Assembly (NCBI GenBank): GCA_009733575.1
Contig: ML769398.1
Coordinates: forward strand, 310,001-374,000
Source of the DNA: Gymnopus androsaceus JB14
Lineage: Eukaryota; Basidiomycota; Agaricomycetes; Agaricales; Omphalotaceae
Direction: 5' to 3'
Length of the DNA stretch: 64,000 nucleotides
The notes under the pieces were generated by a model. It was not told the DNA's origin and searched no databases. It saw only the letters and a program-made list of their open reading frames with translations. The translations under genes and the position numbers were made by a program. Of the stretch, positions 60,522-64,000 are shown in pieces; the first letter of the stretch is position 1, and each line of letters begins with the position of its first letter.

Positions 60522-60955
60522 CAGGATGAGCGATGATGGCCTTGCTTTGATTCGAGTGTGGGGTCGACCATATTTGGGACTTGATCGCGCCGCGGCGGGG
60601 ACGCCTCTAGCTGCACCTTTTTAACATTTGCTTTATATATTCATGCTTTCTCTCCTTCGTTAGTTTACATTGTAGAATTGATGCTGAGAGAGCTGAGTGC
60701 ATCGCGTCATGACGAAATCTGTTACTTATTCTGCATTTCCTGGCCTACAGTTTTACACTTACTCTGGAATGACATTTCTTACCTCTGAGGATATCCCACA
60801 TGTGTTATGAAGAGTTCTGAGTACTTACAAGTGGAGTACTTAAGTTTGACTTTGAAAGATTTCTTTGGCACTTCAACTCTCTTGCTCCCCAATCCACCTT
60901 GCTCCTCTCAGCTTTTCTAAGGCCAGTGCAGTAGCCAACAGAAAAACACCTTCCT

Positions 60956-61919
60956 GCATCAGCAAAAATGGTCTGGGCCTGGGATAGCCTATAGGTTAGA
61001 CTAATATGACCTGGGCAACCTAGGCAACCTGGGTGACTTAGGCCACCTAGGAATTTGCCCAAATCCTGATATCACCAGAGGCAGCCTCATTGCAGCCTGA
61101 ACATAACCTGAGTGCAACCTGAGCACAACCTGAGCACAATCTGAGGAAACCTGGGCAGCCTGAAGAAGCCTGAGGAAGCCTGGGACAGGCTGAGATTTAT
61201 CTAGAACTAGGATTACAAGCTAAATAGCTTCAATAAACTAGTACATTGAATTATAATGTGTATAAATATCATTAAAAGAACAGTAGACACCCCAATTATT
61301 GGGATTTATCTACATATAAGTGTGTAAAATAAGCACCAAACTGCATGGGCACCTGTAGACTGTGTACAATTAAAAGTCTGTTGATGGGGTCAAATCAGAT
61401 TCATCATGAAGTAACAGTTAACTTGATAAATATGTTAGTATACTTGAACTTGAGTTAAAAATACTTAAGTGAGGTGGTCCAAGTCATAAGTTAAGGCTAG
61501 TAAAACATTAATGAGTCTTGAAAAATAAGTTCACCTTGAAATAAGTCAAATATCCATGAGTTTAATGAGGTAATAAGGTTTCAGTAAGGTAAATGTGGAA
61601 ATTGAGCAAAAAGATACAACTGAATAATAAAGTATAAGAATTATTTTTTGGCTTGTATAACTCAGCAGAAGTATCCCTAGGTTACCTCAAGTTGCCTCAG
61701 GCTTCCCAGGCTTCCCTAGGCTTCCTCAGGCTTCCTCAGGTTCCCTCAGGGTTCCTCAGGTTTCCTCAGGTTCCTTCAGGACTCCTTCAAGAAGCCTAGG
61801 AATAAGGGGGGTGGACTTATGAAAGTCTGGAAGTCCTAGGTGACCTGGGTGTCCTAGGAGACCAGGTAGTCCTTAGGTGTCCTCAGGTCATCCAAGGCCC
61901 AGACCATTTTTGCTGATGC
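60956..61919. mobile_element. Fold-back / MITE-like element with 24-bp terminal inverted repeats
   Basis: The left end (60956-60979, beginning GCATCAGCAAAAATGG) is an exact 24-bp reverse complement of the right end (61896-61919). Inside the ends, the left arm (about 61000-61200) is built of CCTGRG/CCTAGG-type words (CCTGGGCAACCTAGGC, CCTGAGCACAACC, CCTGAGGAAGCCTGGG). The right arm (about 61678-61895) is built of their complements (CCTCAGGCTTCCCAGGC, CCTAGGCTTCCTC), so the two arms could pair. The middle is AT-rich and noncoding. No transposase and no clear target-site duplication were found. It lacks CpG completely. Confidence 0.65.
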
Positions 61920-62340
61920 TGCACTTATTTATCTAGAATGTGGGCACTTCCCATGCTTATTTACCATTTATCCTGCCTGCCAAGCACTGATTACCAGTTA
62001 TCCTGCCTTCTGGGTGCCTCCCGCACTTGATAACTATCCATCAGGCCCTCCCAGTGACTTACACAGCCACCCTACAGTATATAAGTAGACACTCCAAGTT
62101 CATGTACCCTAGTTTGTTGTTACCATTGTTACCAAATCAATCCCGTTTTGCTTCTGTCTCTGTCTCTGTCTCTGTCTCTGTCTCTGTCTCTCTGTTCTGT
62201 CTGTTCCAACCAGTTGTGCCTTCCGAGCTCCATTCAAAGGCTCACTGTCATCTGCATTAACTGCAAGGCTCTGTCCATAGATACCAAATCTATGTCTGGA
62301 GCTCACTGTCTTCTATCTCTGTTTATGACTTTACAACCAA
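61920..62340 (+). promoter_or_regulatory. Possible retroelement-type promoter/LTR fragment
   Basis: TATATAAG (62088-62095) in a GC-moderate, CpG-poor context is followed by ACACTCC and, about 65 bp on, a pyrimidine-rich microsatellite. The arrangement resembles the promoter part of a fungal LTR, but no matching second LTR, primer site or gag/pol sequence was found. Low confidence. Confidence 0.2.
62153..62192 (+). repeat. (CTGTCT)n microsatellite
   Basis: Six to seven perfect copies of the hexamer CTGTCT in tandem, ending in CTCTGTTCTGTCTG. Confidence 0.95.
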
Positions 62341-62398
62341 AGCTCCCCGGGAGCTTCCTATTTGGGTTTTGCTACATCTAGAACCTCTGGCACCACCT

Positions 62399-62521
62399 GC
62401 TTTCACCCTATTCCGTTCGCTCCCACACCATTTCCATCTGCTTTCACCCTATTCCATCTGCTCCCATGCTATTTCTGCTCGCTTTCACCCTATTCCATCT
62501 GCTCCCATGCTATTTCCATCC
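62399..62521 (+). repeat. 41-bp tandem repeat, three copies
   Basis: GCTTTCACCCTATTCC starts at 62399, 62440 and 62481, giving an exact 41-bp period. Each copy is followed by variants of (A)TCTGCTCCCATGCTATTTC. No coding meaning is evident. Confidence 0.85.
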
Positions 62522-62988
62522 ACATTTGCTGTATCCCACTCACATTATCCATATTTGGACATCTTTCACACTTTTGGACCACCCCTTCATCCATATTCCA
62601 TCCGCTTCCACTCCCTTCTGGTTGTTGGACCACAATACCACCCGATTCCTCTGATTACATCATTGGGTGGCCCGTTCACTGTTCCTTGCACCTCTGAGAT
62701 GTGTACTGTTCCATACAACACTCATACTACTGTCCAGACCCACCTTATGGCATGGTTACTCCGAGTGGTCACATTTGGTCTCCACTTACATCTAGGTGCA
62801 AGACATTTGGGATACATTGGTTTGAGATCCATTTCATGCACCAGGTCTCACAAATGTACATAATAGCATATACATATAATATAATGAATATATTACACAA
62901 CTACAGGAACTACCCAACCTATGTAGTAGACTATTGTAGTTGCAAAGCAGTTTCTACATGAGCATTACAGACAATTAAAAAAGTGCAT

Positions 62989-64000
62989 TCACATATTCAC
63001 CCCTTGAGCATCCACATTGGCCCCATTTTCCAAGAGAAGCTTGATAATTTCTTCATGACTATTGTCTGCAGCTGCATAAAGGGCATTCCCATAATAACCC
63101 CCTTGAGCATTGACATCAGCCCCCCTTTCCAAAAGAAGCTTGATAATTGCTTCATGGCCATTGCTTGCAGCTGCCTGAAGGGCATTCCCATATTCACCCC
63201 CTTGAGCATTGACATCAGCCCCCTTTCCTAAGAAAAGCTTGATAATTGCTTCATGACCGTTGCTTGCAGCTGCATAAAGGGCATTCCCATATTCACCTGC
63301 TTGAGCATTCACATTGGCCCCCTTTCCCAAGAGAAGCTTGATAATTGCTTCATAACCATTCCTTGCAGCTGCATAAAGGGCATTCCCATAATAACCCCCT
63401 TGAGCATTGACATCAGCCCCTTTTTCCAAGAGAAGCTTGATAATTGCTTCATGACCATTCCTTGCAGCTATATAAAGGGCATTCCCATATCCACTCCCTT
63501 GAGCATTAACATCTGCCCCCTTTTCCAAGAGAAGCTTGACAATTGCCTCATGGCCATTCCTTGCAGCTGCCTGAAGGGCATTCCCATCATAACCCCCTTG
63601 AGCATTGACATCAGCCCCCTTTTCTAAGAGAAGCCTGGCAATTGCTTCATGACCATTGCCTGCAACTGCATAAAGGGCATTCCCATATTCACTTCCTTGA
63701 GCATTCACATCAGCGCCCCTTTCCAAGAGAAGCTTGATAATTTTCTCATGACCATTGCCTACAGCTGCCTGGAGGGCATTCCCATAATAACCCCCTTCAC
63801 CATTCACATCAGCCCCCTTTTCCAAGAGAAGCTTGACAATTACTTTATGACCATTGCTTGCAGCTGCCTGAAGGGCATTCCCATAATAACCCCCTTGAAC
63901 ATTGACATCAGCCCCCTTTTCCAAGAGAAGCTTGACAATTGCTTCATGACCATTGCCTTGCAACTGCATAAAGGGCATTCCCATATTCACTTCCTTGACC
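62989..64000 (-). CDS. Ankyrin-repeat protein (C-terminal array; 5' part outside window, frameshift near right edge)
   Basis: Ten tandem 33-residue ankyrin repeats of the form YGNALYAAASNGHEAI, IKLLLEKGADVNAQGG, very alike in DNA (99-bp period), ending abruptly GANVDAQGVNM with a stop at 62989. Such arrays often form the C-terminus of fungal NACHT- or protease-type innate-immunity-like proteins, but the N-terminal part lies outside the window, so the type is unknown. At about 63958 the sequence GCCTTGCAAC has one extra T against the matching GCCTGCAAC at 63659. This shifts the frame and cuts the array from whatever precedes it, though ankyrin sequence continues in the other frame to the window end. 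It is either a pseudogene or a base error. The CpG-poor composition suggests a methylated, possibly silent copy. Confidence 0.7.
   Translation of the reverse strand, partial: VKEVNMGMPFMQLQGNGHEAIVKLLLEKGADVNVQGGYYGNALQAAASNGHKVIVKLLLEKGADVNGEGGYYGNALQAAVGNGHEKIIKLLLERGADVNAQGSEYGNALYAVAGNGHEAIARLLLEKGADVNAQGGYDGNALQAAARNGHEAIVKLLLEKGADVNAQGSGYGNALYIAARNGHEAIIKLLLEKGADVNAQGGYYGNALYAAARNGYEAIIKLLLGKGANVNAQAGEYGNALYAAASNGHEAIIKLFLGKGADVNAQGGEYGNALQAAASNGHEAIIKLLLERGADVNAQGGYYGNALYAAADNSHEEIIKLLLENGANVDAQGVNM

Larger units (their letters stand above)
60830..64000. other. CpG-depleted, repeat-rich region
   Basis: By eye this last 3.2 kb has only about a dozen CG dinucleotides, none at all between about 60830 and 62020, whereas genes to the left have one every 15-25 bases. 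TG and CA are common, as expected from deamination of methylated CpG. It contains the TIR element, microsatellites and the ankyrin array. Stretches not covered by other entries show no gene. Confidence 0.7.

Overview
The window reads as nuclear DNA of a filamentous basidiomycete, most likely an Agaricomycete. Genes are dense and lie on both strands, and almost all are cut by many short introns (about 50-60 nt, GT...AG, often with a CTAAC-like branch site). Protein families also fit: a small jacalin-fold lectin, an Agaricomycete-type orphan seven-helix membrane protein, several conserved basidiomycete proteins of unknown function, and a long ankyrin array in repeat-rich DNA. No bacterial, plasmid, phage or CRISPR features were seen. 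All splice models are hand-read, so internal exon borders are less certain than gene identities.

Layout. 1-8029: GH38 alpha-mannosidase (AMS1, cut by the window edge) and a Nup1/Nup124-type FG nucleoporin. 8194-14000: TFIIH helicase SSL2/XPB (with an apparent one-base frameshift near its end), mitochondrial ribosomal protein uS15m and coatomer zeta. 14000-17700: repeat fragments around a jacalin-like lectin gene. 17879-26733: the large ribosome-biogenesis gene UTP10, divergent from a small SRPBCC-fold gene. 26734-33983: a gene-poor island holding a hairpin cluster, a probable small membrane protein gene, decayed partial copies of neighbouring gene 5' ends, and an orphan 7TM gene. 33985-40137: P4-ATPase NEO1, tRNA-Gln with an intron plus a decayed tRNA, and GPI8. 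40230-48721: the helicase HRQ1 and an SCYL2-type pseudokinase, tail to tail. 49141-60521: compact genes (acidic unknown protein, small membrane protein, SUV39/DIM-5-like H3K9 methyltransferase, SUMO-interacting-motif-rich nuclear protein, CTR copper transporter, basidiomycete coiled-coil protein). 60830-64000: CpG-depleted DNA with a TIR fold-back element, microsatellites and an ankyrin-repeat gene.

Most genes are housekeeping and not an operon-like pathway. Common themes are membrane traffic and lipid or GPI handling (RET3, NEO1, GPI8, SCYL2), ribosome synthesis (UTP10, uS15m) and genome maintenance (SSL2, HRQ1, the SET protein, the SIM-rich protein). Divergent pairs share very short promoters (37-212 bp), several carrying a GGGCGCC element.

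The most unusual material is the family of decayed copies of the NEO1 5' end scattered at four places, the composite relic at 31.1-31.55 kb, the 964-bp inverted-repeat element, the sharp loss of CpG in the last 3 kb, and a perfect MluI-box palindrome in front of the SIM-rich gene.
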